NCBI GenBank assembly: GCA_945787335.1
Contig: CALZHR010000180.1
Span: 1-43,406 of the forward strand
Reading direction: 5' to 3'
DNA length: 43,406 nt
Source: an uncultured Desulfuromonadales bacterium
GTDB taxonomy: Bacteria; Desulfobacterota; Desulfuromonadia; Desulfuromonadales; Geopsychrobacteraceae
The notes below the pieces were generated by a model. It was not told the origin of the DNA. It saw only the letters and a list, made by a program, of their open reading frames with translations, and ran no database searches. The first letter of the stretch is position 1. Every line of letters starts with the position of its first letter. Positions 17,497 through 28,439 of the stretch are shown piece by piece. The position numbers and the translations under genes are program-made.

Positions 17497-18131
17497 TTCA
17501 GGCGACCGGAAAGGTGAGGCGGCTCGATCGTCAGGGGGAGTCGGCGTGCCTGCAGATTGCCAGTGAGCTGGCGAAGGACGATCTCCAGCTGGGGGAAAGC
17601 ATTGCCGTCAACGGGGTCTGTCTGACCCTGGTCTCCTGGGACAGCGAGAGCTTTGTTGCTGACGTGTCGCCGGAGACCCTGCTCTGTTCGACCCTTGGCA
17701 GCCTTCGGCCGAACATGACAGTGAACCTGGAGCGCGCGTTACGGCTCTGCGACCGGCTCGGCGGACATCTGGTCAGTGGCCACATCGACTCTGTCGCACG
17801 GATCACTCGCCGCTATCATGACAGCAACGCCGTTCGCTTTGAGTTCAGCCTTTCGTCCGCAGCGCTGCGCTATGTGGTCGAAAAAGGTTCGGTGGCGATT
17901 GACGGTATCAGCCTCACGGTCAACACTGTCGATGACGAGGGCTTTTCCGTCGCCGTCATCCCCCATTCTCTGGAACGGACCACCCTGCAAGAGCGTAAAG
18001 AGGGGGAGCTGGTCAACGTCGAAACCGATCTGCTCGGGCGCTATGTCGAGCGCCTGCTACAGGGAGAGAAGGGCCAGCCGCAAAGCGGCGGAATCACCCT
18101 GGAGCTCCTTGCTAAAAATGGTTTTCTGTGA
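17481..18131 (+). CDS. ribE: Riboflavin synthase subunit alpha
   Basis: Catalyses dismutation of two 6,7-dimethyl-8-ribityllumazine molecules to riboflavin. The 216 residues start MFTGLIQATGKV and form two similar beta-barrel repeats: the first with VNGVCLTLVSW and SRPETLL-like DVSPETLL, the second with GHIDSVARI, IDGISLTVN and VAVIPHSLERTTL. The ATG lies inside the end of ribD, an overlap that suggests coupled translation. Named ribE or ribC depending on the organism. Confidence 0.96.
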   Translation: MFTGLIQATGKVRRLDRQGESACLQIASELAKDDLQLGESIAVNGVCLTLVSWDSESFVADVSPETLLCSTLGSLRPNMTVNLERALRLCDRLGGHLVSGHIDSVARITRRYHDSNAVRFEFSLSSAALRYVVEKGSVAIDGISLTVNTVDDEGFSVAVIPHSLERTTLQERKEGELVNVETDLLGRYVERLLQGEKGQPQSGGITLELLAKNGFL

Positions 18132-18171
18132 CATATTTGCCGGCTACAGATTTGAACGAAGGATAAAGTAA

Positions 18172-19377
<1,206 letters not shown>

Positions 19378-19402
19378 CCACACCTGACCGCAGGAGGAGA
19401 AG

Positions 19403-19867
19403 ATGCCGCACATTATCGAAGGGAACCTGGACGCCAAGGGCTTCCGTTTCGGGCTGATCGTCAGCCGCTTCAACAGTTTCATCTGCGACCGGCTGCTGGA
19501 AGGGGCCATCGACACCCTGATGCGCCACGGCGCCGATGAGCAGAACCTGACCGTGGTCAAAGGCCCCGGCGCCTTCGAGATTCCGCTGCTGGCCCAAAAG
19601 ATGGCCGCGTCGGGTAAATATGACGCGCTGATCTGTCTCGGAGCCGTGATCCGCGGCGGGACACCGCATTTTGAGTATGTCAGCGCTGAGGTCACCAAGG
19701 GGGTCGCATCGGTCTCTCTCGACGCAGGACTGCCGGTCGCTTTCGGTGTACTGACCACCGATTCGGTGGAACAGGCGATCGAGCGGGCCGGAACCAAAGC
19801 TGGCAATAAAGGGGCTGAAGCAGCCATGAGCGCCATCGAGATGGTCAACCTTATGGGAGCGCTCTGA
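19403..19867 (+). CDS. ribH: 6,7-dimethyl-8-ribityllumazine synthase
   Basis: Condenses the pyrimidine from RibD and the four-carbon unit from RibBA to lumazine, the substrate of RibE; usually a 60-subunit capsid or a pentamer. The 154 residues carry [19 protein letters not shown] near the N-terminus, [14 protein letters not shown], and the catalytic His in [14 protein letters not shown], then [24 protein letters not shown] precedes the ATG. nusB follows after four bases, a common ribH-nusB pair. Confidence 0.97.
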   Translation: MPHIIEGNLDAKGFRFGLIVSRFNSFICDRLLEGAIDTLMRHGADEQNLTVVKGPGAFEIPLLAQKMAASGKYDALICLGAVIRGGTPHFEYVSAEVTKGVASVSLDAGLPVAFGVLTTDSVEQAIERAGTKAGNKGAEAAMSAIEMVNLMGAL

Positions 19868-19871
19868 GTCG

Positions 19872-20345
19872 ATGGCAAGTAACAACCGGCGGGTCGGGCG
19901 TGAATGTGCCCTGAAAATCCTCTTTGCATTAAAGCTTGACGACCAGACCAATGTCGGCTGGCTGTTGAATACCTTCTGGGAGACCTTTCGTTTTGCCGAC
20001 GATGCTCTTGGCGAGCCGCTCGAGACAGTCGACGAGCCCTTGCCGACCGCGGCAAAGCTGTTCGCCGAAACCCTGGTCAATGGGGTAGTCGAGTACCGAT
20101 CGGTGCTCGATCGGGAAATCCGCGAGGTGGCGAAAAACTGGTCGCTTGAGCGGATGACCGCGGTCGATCTGTCGCTGCTGCGGATCGGCGCCTATGAGCT
20201 GCTCTACCAGCCGGAGATCCCGGTGCGGGTGACCTTGAATGAAGCGATCGAGATCGCCAAACGCTACGGAACCAAGGAGTCTCCTTCCTTTATCAACGGG
20301 CTGCTTGACAAGATTGCCCAAAAAGCCAAGAAGTCTGCAGAGTAA
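19872..20345 (+). CDS. nusB: Transcription antitermination factor NusB
   Basis: All-helical RNA-binding protein that with NusE/S10 loads on boxA RNA during rRNA antitermination. The 157 residues begin with RRVGRECALKILFAL, a standard NusB start, and end with the conserved LLRIGAYELLYQPEIPVRVTLNEAIEIAKRYGTKESPSFINGLLDKIA. Slightly longer than E. coli NusB because of a segment around residues 30-60. It is only four bases after ribH and therefore translated from the same message. Confidence 0.95.
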   Translation: MASNNRRVGRECALKILFALKLDDQTNVGWLLNTFWETFRFADDALGEPLETVDEPLPTAAKLFAETLVNGVVEYRSVLDREIREVAKNWSLERMTAVDLSLLRIGAYELLYQPEIPVRVTLNEAIEIAKRYGTKESPSFINGLLDKIAQKAKKSAE

Positions 20346-20392
20346 CTTGCATTCTATCTGTCGCACATATTCAATCATACAGTGAGGTTTGA

Positions 20393-21703
20393 ATGAAATC
20401 GATCAAAGTAGGATTGCTCGGCTTCGGCACCATCGGCACCGGCGTCGTCAGGGTTTTTCAGCGGAACGCGGAGCTGATGGCGAAACGGATTGGCCAATCT
20501 GTAGAACTGGTCAAGATCGCCGATCTCGATATCACCTCCGACCGGGGTGTGACACTCCCCCAGGGCGTATTGACAACCGACGTGGAAGAGGTGATCAGCA
20601 ACCCAGAGGTCGATGTGGTGGTCGAGCTGATCGGCGGTTATGAGCCGGCCAAGTCGTTTATCCTTAAGGCGATCGCTAACGGCAAGCATATTGTCACCGC
20701 GAACAAGGCTCTGATGGCGGTGCACGGTCAGGAGATCATCTCCGCGGCCAACAAAAACGGTGTCCAGGTGATGTTCGAAGCTGCAGTCGGCGGCGGGATC
20801 CCGATCATCTCCGCGATCAAGGAGAACCTCTGCGCAAACCGTTTCAGCACCGTGCTCGGTATCCTCAACGGCACCTGTAACTACATCCTGACCAAGATGA
20901 CCGATGAAGGGAGCGATTTCGCCCCGGTGCTCAAAGAGGCTCAGGAACTCGGTTACGCCGAAGCGGATCCGACCTTTGATGTCGAAGGGGTCGATACCGC
21001 CCACAAGATCGCTCTGCTGGCCGCGCTCTGTTTCGGCACCAGAGTCGATTTCGACCAGGTCTATACCGAGGGGGTCAGCAACATCGCCGCCATCGATATC
21101 CAGTTCGCCACCCAGATGGGCTATAAGATCAAGCTGCTGGCGATCGGCAAGAGCAACGGCGAGCAGATCGAGGTGCGGGTGCATCCGACCATGATCCCGA
21201 AAAGCTATCAGCTCTCCGAGGTCGATGGCGTCTTCAACGCCGTTCGGCTCTCCGGGGATTTCCTCGGGCCGGCGATGCTCTACGGCAGTGGGGCCGGGAT
21301 GGACGCCACCGCCAGCGCGGTGATGGGAGATGTCATGGCGATTGGGCGTGATATGGCCTCGGGGGCCAAGGGGCGCACGCCGATCATGGCCTACTGCGCC
21401 GATCAGGTCGGCGAGCTGCCGATCAAGCAGATGAGCGATATCGTCAGCCATTATTACCTGCGCTTTACGACCGTCGACCGGCCGGGTGTGTTAGCACAGA
21501 TCTCCGGGATTCTCGGCAAGTACGATATCAGCATCCAGTCGATGATCCAGCCGGAACGTCATGAGGCCGACGCGGTGCCGATCGTGCTGATGACCCACGA
21601 CGCGAAAGAATCGAACATCAACCAGGCGCTGGCGGAGATCGATCAGCTGGAGATCGTTCAGCAACCGACCCGCCTGATCCGGGTGGAAAATTCCCTCGAT
21701 TGA
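20393..21703 (+). CDS. hom: Homoserine dehydrogenase with C-terminal ACT domain
   Basis: NAD(P)H-dependent reduction of aspartate semialdehyde to homoserine, the branch to threonine and methionine. The 436 residues begin with the nucleotide-binding motif VGLLGFGTIGTGVV, then the catalytic region ANGKHIVTANKALMA, AAVGGGIPII and GILNGTCNYILTKM. An ACT domain follows from about residue 355 (YYLRFTTVDRPGVLAQISGIL), which suggests allosteric control by threonine. It is a monofunctional enzyme with no aspartokinase part. ATG with TGAGGT upstream; ends at a strong terminator. thrS lies about 2.3 kb downstream but is not part of the same unit. Confidence 0.97.
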   Translation: MKSIKVGLLGFGTIGTGVVRVFQRNAELMAKRIGQSVELVKIADLDITSDRGVTLPQGVLTTDVEEVISNPEVDVVVELIGGYEPAKSFILKAIANGKHIVTANKALMAVHGQEIISAANKNGVQVMFEAAVGGGIPIISAIKENLCANRFSTVLGILNGTCNYILTKMTDEGSDFAPVLKEAQELGYAEADPTFDVEGVDTAHKIALLAALCFGTRVDFDQVYTEGVSNIAAIDIQFATQMGYKIKLLAIGKSNGEQIEVRVHPTMIPKSYQLSEVDGVFNAVRLSGDFLGPAMLYGSGAGMDATASAVMGDVMAIGRDMASGAKGRTPIMAYCADQVGELPIKQMSDIVSHYYLRFTTVDRPGVLAQISGILGKYDISIQSMIQPERHEADAVPIVLMTHDAKESNINQALAEIDQLEIVQQPTRLIRVENSLD

Positions 21704-21725
21704 TTTCGCAGGAATGTCACGCATC

Positions 21726-21763
21726 AACAAAAAAGGCTGCCCAGTTTGGCAGCCTTTTTTGTT
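21726..21763. terminator. Bidirectional terminator between hom and the acyl-CoA synthetase gene
   Basis: Exact 16-bp stem AACAAAAAAGGCTGCC / GGCAGCCTTTTTTGTT with loop CAGTTT. The A- and T-runs on either side let it stop both convergent transcripts. Confidence 0.95.
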
Positions 21764-21764
21764 G

Positions 21765-23636
21765 TTATTCTGCGTCGCCCGTGGAGATCTCCGGTTCGAC
21801 GACGTAGCGCTTGATTTTTCGCGTGGTGGTTTTCGGGAACTCATCCTCGCGCAGCGTGAATTTTTTGACCCGCTTGTAGTCGGCCAACTCCTTGCCGAAA
21901 TTGAGAACCTCGCGGCGGATCACCTCTTCGACCTCGGCCGCCGATAGGGGTCCGCGATTCTGCTCCTTCTCCAGCGCAAAGAGTTTTTCTTCGTCCGGAT
22001 AGATGACCGCATAAACCTCTTCGGCAGTCGCGCTGATCTTGTGACCGTAGACCATGATTTCGGCGATGTACGGGCTGTTCAGCAGGTGGTTTTCGACCTC
22101 TTCCGGGTAGACGTTCTTGCCATTCGGGGTGACGATCAGGTTTTTGACCCGCCCGCAGATGCTCAGCATGCCGTCTTCGTCGAAGCGCCCCAGGTCGCCG
22201 GTCCGGTACCAACCATCCTTGAGGACGTCTGCGGTGGCCTGGTCATTCTTGTAGTAGCCGATCATTACATTCGGGCCCTTGACCAGGATCTCTCCTTCGC
22301 CGTCGGCGTTCGGCTGATCAATTTTGATCTCGACGCCATCGAGCGCTTCCCCGACGGTTCCCGGTTTGCTTTTAAAGGGGCTCTCCGCCGAGATGACCGG
22401 TGAGGTTTCGGTGATACCGTAGCCCTGCAGCAGGTTCAGTCCCAGGACATGAAAGCCGGCTGCGACGGTCGGGTCCAGGGCCGCGCCGCCACTGATAAAG
22501 GTCGTATCCTTGCCGACGTTCTGCTGCACCTTGCTGGTGACGATCCTGCGCGTCAGCGGGAAGCGGAACAGCAGCCGCGAGGCGGTCTTCGACTCGATAT
22601 TTTTCATGATCCGATCGAACAGCAGGCGATAAACCGCCGGGACCCCGAGCAGGAAGCTCGGTTTGATCTCGCTCAGGTTGTCGCCCAGTTTCTTGAGCGA
22701 TTCGGCAAAGCTGACCTGGCCGCCAAGGGACAGCGGCAGCAGGATGCCGCAAACCTGTTCGAAGACATGATTGATCGGCAGGAAAGAGAGGGTGCGGATT
22801 GAGCTGTCGAGTTGGAACCGGTCGCAGGCCGCTTCAATATTGCTGACGATGTTCTGATGGCTGAGTACCGCGCCCTTGGAACGACCGGTCGTGCCGGAGG
22901 TGTAAAGAATGACGGCGGGTTCTTCCGGTTTCGCCTGCGTCGGAGGCAGCGGCTGCTGGTGGAAGATCTCTTTGTAGGCCAGCAGGCGACCTTCCTTGAG
23001 CAGCTTGTTGCGCGAGGTTTCCGTATGGCTGAGAAAGTTACGGATGATCTGTTTCTCCGCATCCAGGTTCGCGCCATGTTGCAGCAGCGACAACGCTTCG
23101 AGGGCCAGATCCTCAAGCTCCTTGTGACGTTCAGCGGAGATCGAATAGTCATCAGTCAGCTTGTGCCAGGCGTTGGACAGCTCTTCGAGTACCCCGGCGA
23201 TTTCGCCCTTGTCGGTCAGTTCGGAAAGGGGCAGGTCGAGCAGGATGATTTTGCTCAGCTGCGGTAGTTGGTTGATGATCTCCAGAACAATCTCGCACTG
23301 CGCCTGGCCGCAGAAGAGTGCTTGGGTGTCGGAATCGTTCAGAATGTGTCTGAGCTCTGCGGCCTTGAGCTCTTTATCGATCGGGACGGCAACGCAGCCG
23401 GCCCGCAGGATTGCCAGGTAAGAGACCACCCAGCGCGGCGAGGAGGGGCCGAGAAGGGCGATGTGGGAGCCATCCTGGTAGCCGAGCTGCCGAAGGCCGG
23501 AGGCAAGCTTCTCCACCGCTTCCCACAGCGAACGGTAGCTGAGCCCTTTCCATTTGCCGGAGTGTTTGCTCTGCAGGGCAATTCTTGAATTGTGCTGCTG
23601 GCAGCTTGACTGGATTAACTGATCGATCGTTTGCAC
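21765..23636 (-). CDS. AMP-dependent long-chain fatty acid--CoA ligase
   Basis: ANL-superfamily enzyme expected to activate long-chain fatty acids to acyl-CoA. The product has 623 residues. It shows the ATP/AMP loop AVILYTSGTTGRSKGAVLSH near residue 245, FLPINHVFEQVCGILLPLSLGG, GYGITETSPVIS, DGWYRTGDLGRFDEDGML and the hinge GRVKNLIVTPNGKNVYPEEVE, all typical of FadD15-type ligases. Between about residues 140 and 225 a helical segment rich in charged residues separates the N-terminal core from the loop. The start is GTG with GAGGTG about five bases upstream on the minus strand. It stands alone, convergent with hom. Substrate length is not shown by the sequence. Confidence 0.92.
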   Translation of the reverse strand: MQTIDQLIQSSCQQHNSRIALQSKHSGKWKGLSYRSLWEAVEKLASGLRQLGYQDGSHIALLGPSSPRWVVSYLAILRAGCVAVPIDKELKAAELRHILNDSDTQALFCGQAQCEIVLEIINQLPQLSKIILLDLPLSELTDKGEIAGVLEELSNAWHKLTDDYSISAERHKELEDLALEALSLLQHGANLDAEKQIIRNFLSHTETSRNKLLKEGRLLAYKEIFHQQPLPPTQAKPEEPAVILYTSGTTGRSKGAVLSHQNIVSNIEAACDRFQLDSSIRTLSFLPINHVFEQVCGILLPLSLGGQVSFAESLKKLGDNLSEIKPSFLLGVPAVYRLLFDRIMKNIESKTASRLLFRFPLTRRIVTSKVQQNVGKDTTFISGGAALDPTVAAGFHVLGLNLLQGYGITETSPVISAESPFKSKPGTVGEALDGVEIKIDQPNADGEGEILVKGPNVMIGYYKNDQATADVLKDGWYRTGDLGRFDEDGMLSICGRVKNLIVTPNGKNVYPEEVENHLLNSPYIAEIMVYGHKISATAEEVYAVIYPDEEKLFALEKEQNRGPLSAAEVEEVIRREVLNFGKELADYKRVKKFTLREDEFPKTTTRKIKRYVVEPEISTGDAE

Positions 23637-23799
23637 GATGACACCTCATTGCAGTGAAGAAATGTGAATACCAGCGTTGTAATCTGGTCAAACGCTGGTT
23701 TACTCTAACTTTGTCGCAGGGCAGAGGCAAGAGGGAATCATCTCAATGCAATTTAAGGGCGCGGGGAGAGAAAAAAACCGAATACAAACGATAAATGGC

Positions 23800-23827
23800 T
23801 TGACAGTGTGAACGGCGATTTGATACA
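23800..23827 (+). promoter_or_regulatory. Promoter of tRNA-Val(GAC)
   Basis: TTGACA at 23800-23805, 16-bp spacer, GATACA at 23822-23827 as a weaker -10. The expected start near 23834 is about 14 bases before the tRNA. Confidence 0.6.
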
Positions 23828-23847
23828 AGAACGCCGCGGTTGGTTAC

Positions 23848-23922
<75 letters not shown>

Positions 23923-23959
23923 ATAACCTGTAAGAACAATTACTGACCGTTACTAAGTC

Positions 23960-23985
23960 GAGGCATCTTTCAGATGCCTCTTTTT
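23960..23985 (+). terminator. Terminator after tRNA-Val(GAC), before thrS
   Basis: GAGGCATCT / AGATGCCTC, exact 9-bp stem with loop TTC, followed by TTTTT. It separates the tRNA from thrS; a partial read-through could make it act as an attenuator for thrS. Confidence 0.88.
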
Positions 23986-24002
23986 GTTTCAGGAGACTGA
24001 CG

Positions 24003-25919
24003 ATGGCAATGCTACAGATTGAGCTTCCAGATGGATCGGTCAAAGAACTTGAGTCTGGCGCGACACCTTACGATGTTGCCATGGGCATCGGCGAAGGCCT
24101 GGCCCGTCAATCGGTGGCGGCCCGCTTTGATGGCCAGCTTTACGACATCAATCGGCCGTTGCCCGGTTCCGGCAAGCTGGAGCTGATTACCCAGAATTCT
24201 CCTGAAGCACTGGAAATTATCCGGCACTCCTGCGCTCATCTGATGGCCCAGGCGGTGAAGGATATCTATGGTGACGAGGTGCAGGTCACCATTGGCCCGG
24301 CGATCAAAGACGGTTTCTATTACGATTTTTACAGCGAAAGCAAAAAGTTCGTTCCGGAAGATTTCGCGCTGATCGAAAAGAAGATGGACGAATTGGCCAG
24401 GGCCGACCTGCCGATCATCCGCGAAGAACTCGGCCGCGACGAGGCGATCAAGCTGTTCCGCGAGATGGGTGAGGACTACAAGGTCGAGTTGATCGAGGAC
24501 CTCGATGAGGGGCGGGTCTCCCTCTACCGCCAGGGGAACTTCGTCGATCTCTGCCGCGGTCCGCATATTCCGCGTACTGGGCTGCTCAAAGCCTACAAGC
24601 TGACCAGCCTGGCCGGCGCTTACTGGCGTGGCGATGAGAAGAACGCCATGCTACAGCGGATCTATGCGACCGCATTCCAGAACAACAAGGAGCTCAAAGC
24701 GCACCTCAACCGCCTCGAGGAAGCGCGCAAGCGCGACCATCGCAAGCTCGGTCGTGAGCTGGACCTGTTCTCTTTCAGCGAAGAGGCCGGCGCCGGCCTG
24801 GTGATCTGGCACCCCAAGGGCGCCATGCTGCGGACGGTGATCGAAGACTTCGAGCGCAAAGAGCACCTCAAGCGCGGTTACGATATCGTCATGGGACCGC
24901 AGATTCTCAAGACCGAGCTCTGGCAGACTTCCGGCCATTACGAGAATTACCGCGAGAACATGTACTTCACCGAGATCGACGAGCAGGGCTACGGTATCAA
25001 GCCGATGAACTGCCTGGCGCACATGCTGATCTACAAATCGAAGCCGCGCTCCTACCGCAACCTGCCGCTGCGTTATTTCGAGCTCGGCACCGTGCATCGC
25101 CACGAGAAGTCGGGCGTGCTGCACGGCCTGCTGCGGGTGCGCGGCTTTACCCAGGACGATGCGCATATCCTCTGCCGGCCGGATCAGATCGACGCCGAAG
25201 TCAAGGCGATCATGCAGTTCGTACAGGAGGTCGCCGGGATCTTCGGTTTCAACTACGGCATGGAGCTCTCCACCCGGCCGGAAAAATCGATCGGCAGTGA
25301 CGATGATTGGGAGCGCGCTACCAGCGCGCTGCGCAGTGCTCTCGACGACAGCGGACAGGAGTATGAGATCAACGAAGGGGACGGCGCATTCTATGGTCCG
25401 AAGATCGATGTCAAGCTGAAGGACGCGCTTGACAGGGAGTGGCAGTGTGCTACAATCCAGTGCGATTTTACCCTGCCCGAACGCTTTGATCTCAACTACA
25501 TCGGCGCAGACGGCGAGAAACATCGTCCGGTGATGTTGCACCGGGTGATACTCGGTTCGATCGAACGCTTTATCGGTGTCCTGATCGAACACTACGCAGG
25601 CAGCTTCCCGCTCTGGCTTTCGCCGGTTCAGGCGATCGTTCTGAATGTCACCGACAATCAGGCCGAATATGCGCAGCAGGTTTATGAGCAGCTGCGTTCC
25701 GCCGGGGTCAGGGTTGAATCGGACCTGCGGAATGAAAAGCTCGGGTTCAAGATTCGCGAAGCCCAGATGGCCAAGATCCCGTACATGCTGGTCATTGGCG
25801 ATCGTGAAATGGAAGAACAGACGGTAGCACCGCGCTTCCGCAACGGAAAGAATCTCGCTCCGATGAGCGTTGCAGAGTTTGTCAGTTTTGTAGAGGACGA
25901 GTCGGCTCAGTACCGATAA
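24003..25919 (+). CDS. thrS: Threonine--tRNA ligase
   Basis: Class II synthetase charging tRNA-Thr. The 638 residues show the usual domains: TGS (1-60), editing domain with [11 protein letters not shown] and [12 protein letters not shown], class II core from about 240, and the anticodon-binding domain from about 540. The catalytic zinc ligands are visible as Cys337 in MNCLAH, His in QDDAHIL and His in [13 protein letters not shown]. The motif reads MNCLAH where E. coli has MNCPGH; the Cys is kept. Strong SD (AGGAG) with ATG at 24003. Leads the thrS-infC-rpmI-rplT-pheST-ihfA block known from many Proteobacteria. Confidence 0.97.
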   Translation: MAMLQIELPDGSVKELESGATPYDVAMGIGEGLARQSVAARFDGQLYDINRPLPGSGKLELITQNSPEALEIIRHSCAHLMAQAVKDIYGDEVQVTIGPAIKDGFYYDFYSESKKFVPEDFALIEKKMDELARADLPIIREELGRDEAIKLFREMGEDYKVELIEDLDEGRVSLYRQGNFVDLCRGPHIPRTGLLKAYKLTSLAGAYWRGDEKNAMLQRIYATAFQNNKELKAHLNRLEEARKRDHRKLGRELDLFSFSEEAGAGLVIWHPKGAMLRTVIEDFERKEHLKRGYDIVMGPQILKTELWQTSGHYENYRENMYFTEIDEQGYGIKPMNCLAHMLIYKSKPRSYRNLPLRYFELGTVHRHEKSGVLHGLLRVRGFTQDDAHILCRPDQIDAEVKAIMQFVQEVAGIFGFNYGMELSTRPEKSIGSDDDWERATSALRSALDDSGQEYEINEGDGAFYGPKIDVKLKDALDREWQCATIQCDFTLPERFDLNYIGADGEKHRPVMLHRVILGSIERFIGVLIEHYAGSFPLWLSPVQAIVLNVTDNQAEYAQQVYEQLRSAGVRVESDLRNEKLGFKIREAQMAKIPYMLVIGDREMEEQTVAPRFRNGKNLAPMSVAEFVSFVEDESAQYR

Positions 25920-25923
25920 GCTT

Positions 25924-25950
25924 CGAAAAGACCCGCAGTGGGTCTTTTCG
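25924..25950 (+). other. Hairpin between thrS and infC (terminator or attenuator candidate)
   Basis: CGAAAAGACCC pairs exactly with GGGTCTTTTCG around loop GCAGT (11 bp). The T-run is inside the stem and the sequence after it is CCGTTG, so it is not a classical terminator. It may reduce read-through from thrS or act in an infC leader. Confidence 0.45.
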
Positions 25951-26000
25951 CCGTTGTGGTTCAGTGAATATGCTTGCAAGCGACATTTGCAACAGGACAG

Positions 26001-26006
26001 AGGAGG
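26001..26006 (+). promoter_or_regulatory. Ribosome binding site deciding the ATC start of infC
   Basis: AGGAGG, a full SD match, lies six bases before ATC at 26013-26015. No ATG, GTG or TTG in the infC frame lies within a usable distance of it, so it points to ATC as the initiation codon. Confidence 0.8.
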
Positions 26007-26012
26007 CACCCC

Positions 26013-26525
26013 ATCGCTAAGGAAGCGAATATCAACGACGCCATCAAGGCCCGCCAGGTTCGGGTGATTGATGATGAAGGCGGTCAGCTCGGCATTCTGA
26101 GTATTGAGCAGGCACTGGAACTTGCCGAAGAGCATGGTCTCGATCTGGTCGAGGTCTCCCCGCAGGCGGATCCACCGGTCTGCCGGGTGATGGACTACGG
26201 CAAGTACAAGTACCAGCAGGCCAAACGGGCGTCTGAAGCAAAGAAAAAACAGGTTAAGGTCGAAATCAAGGAAGTCAAGATGCGACCGAAGACCGATGAT
26301 CATGATTTCCAGTTCAAGATCAAGCATGCGCGACGTTTCCTCGAAGAGGGGAACAAGGTCAAGCTGACCATCATGTTCCGCGGCCGCGAGAATGCCCACC
26401 CCGAACAAGGGATGATGCAGCTGAATAAAGCAGTTGAAGCCCTCAAGGATATCGGGCAGGTTGAGTCCCAGCCGAGCAAGATGGGACGTTTCATGACCAT
26501 GATGATCGGCCCATTGAAAAAATGA
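26013..26525 (+). CDS. infC: Translation initiation factor IF-3, with non-canonical ATC start
   Basis: Binds the 30S subunit, checks the initiator tRNA and start codon, and prevents early 50S joining. From ATC 26013 the product has 170 residues, starting IAKEANINDAIKARQVRVID (read as Met at initiation), followed by the IF3-N motif DLVEVSPQADPPVCRVMDYGKYKYQ and the IF3-C motif IKHARRFLEEGNKVKLTIMFRGRE. The perfect SD AGGAGG is six bases from ATC. An upstream TTG at 25974 would give 183 residues but lacks an SD. E. coli infC starts with ATT and is controlled by IF3 itself through that codon; an ATC start suggests the same logic here. Followed by rpmI and rplT. Confidence 0.95.
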   Translation: MAKEANINDAIKARQVRVIDDEGGQLGILSIEQALELAEEHGLDLVEVSPQADPPVCRVMDYGKYKYQQAKRASEAKKKQVKVEIKEVKMRPKTDDHDFQFKIKHARRFLEEGNKVKLTIMFRGRENAHPEQGMMQLNKAVEALKDIGQVESQPSKMGRFMTMMIGPLKK

Positions 26526-26569
26526 ACCGGATCACCGGTAGAGCAAAAAACAAGTAACGGGAGAGAAAG

Positions 26570-26767
26570 ATGCCAAAAATCAAGACCAATCGTGGTGCGG
26601 CCAAGCGTTTTCGCAAGACCGGCACCGGCAAGATCCGTCGGAACACGGCGTTTACCAGCCACATTCTGCCCAAGAAGAGCACCAAGCGGAAGCGTGACCT
26701 GCGTCAGGCGACGCTGGTCCACAAATCGGATGAGCGCAACATCGCCCAGCTGATTCCGTACCTGTAA
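26570..26767 (+). CDS. rpmI: 50S ribosomal protein L35
   Basis: Small, basic large-subunit protein of 65 residues starting [21 protein letters not shown], with [15 protein letters not shown] in the middle, the standard L35 pattern. SD GGGAGAG precedes the ATG. Sits between infC and rplT as in most bacteria. Confidence 0.98.
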   Translation: MPKIKTNRGAAKRFRKTGTGKIRRNTAFTSHILPKKSTKRKRDLRQATLVHKSDERNIAQLIPYL

Positions 26768-26775
26768 CCAGTTTG

Positions 26776-26791
26776 CCTGCCCTCCGGCAGG
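26776..26791 (+). other. Hairpin in the rpmI-rplT gap
   Basis: CCTGCC-CTCC-GGCAGG lies in the 110-base gap between rpmI and rplT. No U-tract follows. L20 is a known RNA-binding autoregulator in E. coli and Bacillus, so the gap may hold a control element, but no rRNA-like fold is proven here. Confidence 0.35.
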
Positions 26792-26877
26792 TCAGGCTGT
26801 GAACTGTGGGGACGATCTCCCCCTGCAGATCCGGCCGCGGCATATGCCGAAACCACTGACTTAGAAGGAGAAGTGAG

Positions 26878-27234
26878 ATGCCAAGAGTAAAAAGAGGCTT
26901 TAAAGCCAGACGTCGTCGGAACAAGGTTCTCAAGCTCGCCAAGGGGTATCGTGGCGCCCGCAGCAAGTTGTTCCGCTCAGCGACCGAAGCAGTCGACCGC
27001 GCACTGAATTACGCTTACCGTGACCGTCGCGTCAAGAAGCGGGATTTCCGTGCCCTGTGGATTGCCCGAATCAACGCCGCGGCCCGTGAAAACGGTCTCT
27101 CCTACAGCCGCCTGATCTATGGCCTCAAACAGGCCGAGGTGGCCCTCGACCGCAAGATTATGGCAGATCTTGCCGTCAACGACCCTGCTGGTTTCGCCGT
27201 GATCGCCGAAACCGCCAAAGCACGGCTGCAGTAA
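26878..27234 (+). CDS. rplT: 50S ribosomal protein L20
   Basis: Early-assembly 23S rRNA-binding protein of 118 residues; its N-terminal arm is [19 protein letters not shown], and the C-terminal globular part contains [42 protein letters not shown] precedes the ATG. In E. coli L20 represses its own operon. Followed by a terminator and a second hairpin before pheS. Confidence 0.98.
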   Translation: MPRVKRGFKARRRRNKVLKLAKGYRGARSKLFRSATEAVDRALNYAYRDRRVKKRDFRALWIARINAAARENGLSYSRLIYGLKQAEVALDRKIMADLAVNDPAGFAVIAETAKARLQ

Positions 27235-27253
27235 GCTGATCTCAGCCGATCCC

Positions 27254-27288
27254 GGGAGGTGGAGTGATTCGCTCCATCTCCCTTTTTT
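27254..27288 (+). terminator. Intrinsic terminator after rplT
   Basis: GGGAGGTGGAG pairs with CTCCATCTCCC (11 bp, one G-U) around TGATTCG, followed by six Ts. Confidence 0.92.
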
Positions 27289-27309
27289 GTATCCGGTTCA
27301 TTTTATTTG

Positions 27310-27344
27310 TCGACCAGTTCCCTTGCAGGGAACTGGTCGATTTT
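27310..27344 (+). terminator. Second hairpin between rplT and pheS, terminator or attenuator
   Basis: TCGACCAGTTCCCT pairs exactly with AGGGAACTGGTCGA (14 bp, loop TGC), followed by TTTT. It lies about 50 bases before pheS and 22 bases after the rplT terminator. It may be a backup terminator or act in a pheS leader; no Phe-rich leader peptide is evident between the two hairpins. Confidence 0.65.
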
Positions 27345-27384
27345 AAGAAACCCAGATCGAGCGTTACGGATTAAGTTCGATTGA

Positions 27385-28416
<1,032 letters not shown>

Positions 28417-28439
28417 GATTGAGGAGAGGATAGCGATTC

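Noticed and set aside
25974..25976. TTG at 25974 as the start of infC
   Set aside because: There is no SD upstream of it, and a perfect SD lies six bases before ATC at 26013.
24651..26408. 585-residue open frame antisense to thrS and infC
   Set aside because: It lies over two clearly conserved genes; the high GC and codon bias of the sense strand remove stops from the antisense frame. No SD or recognised motif.
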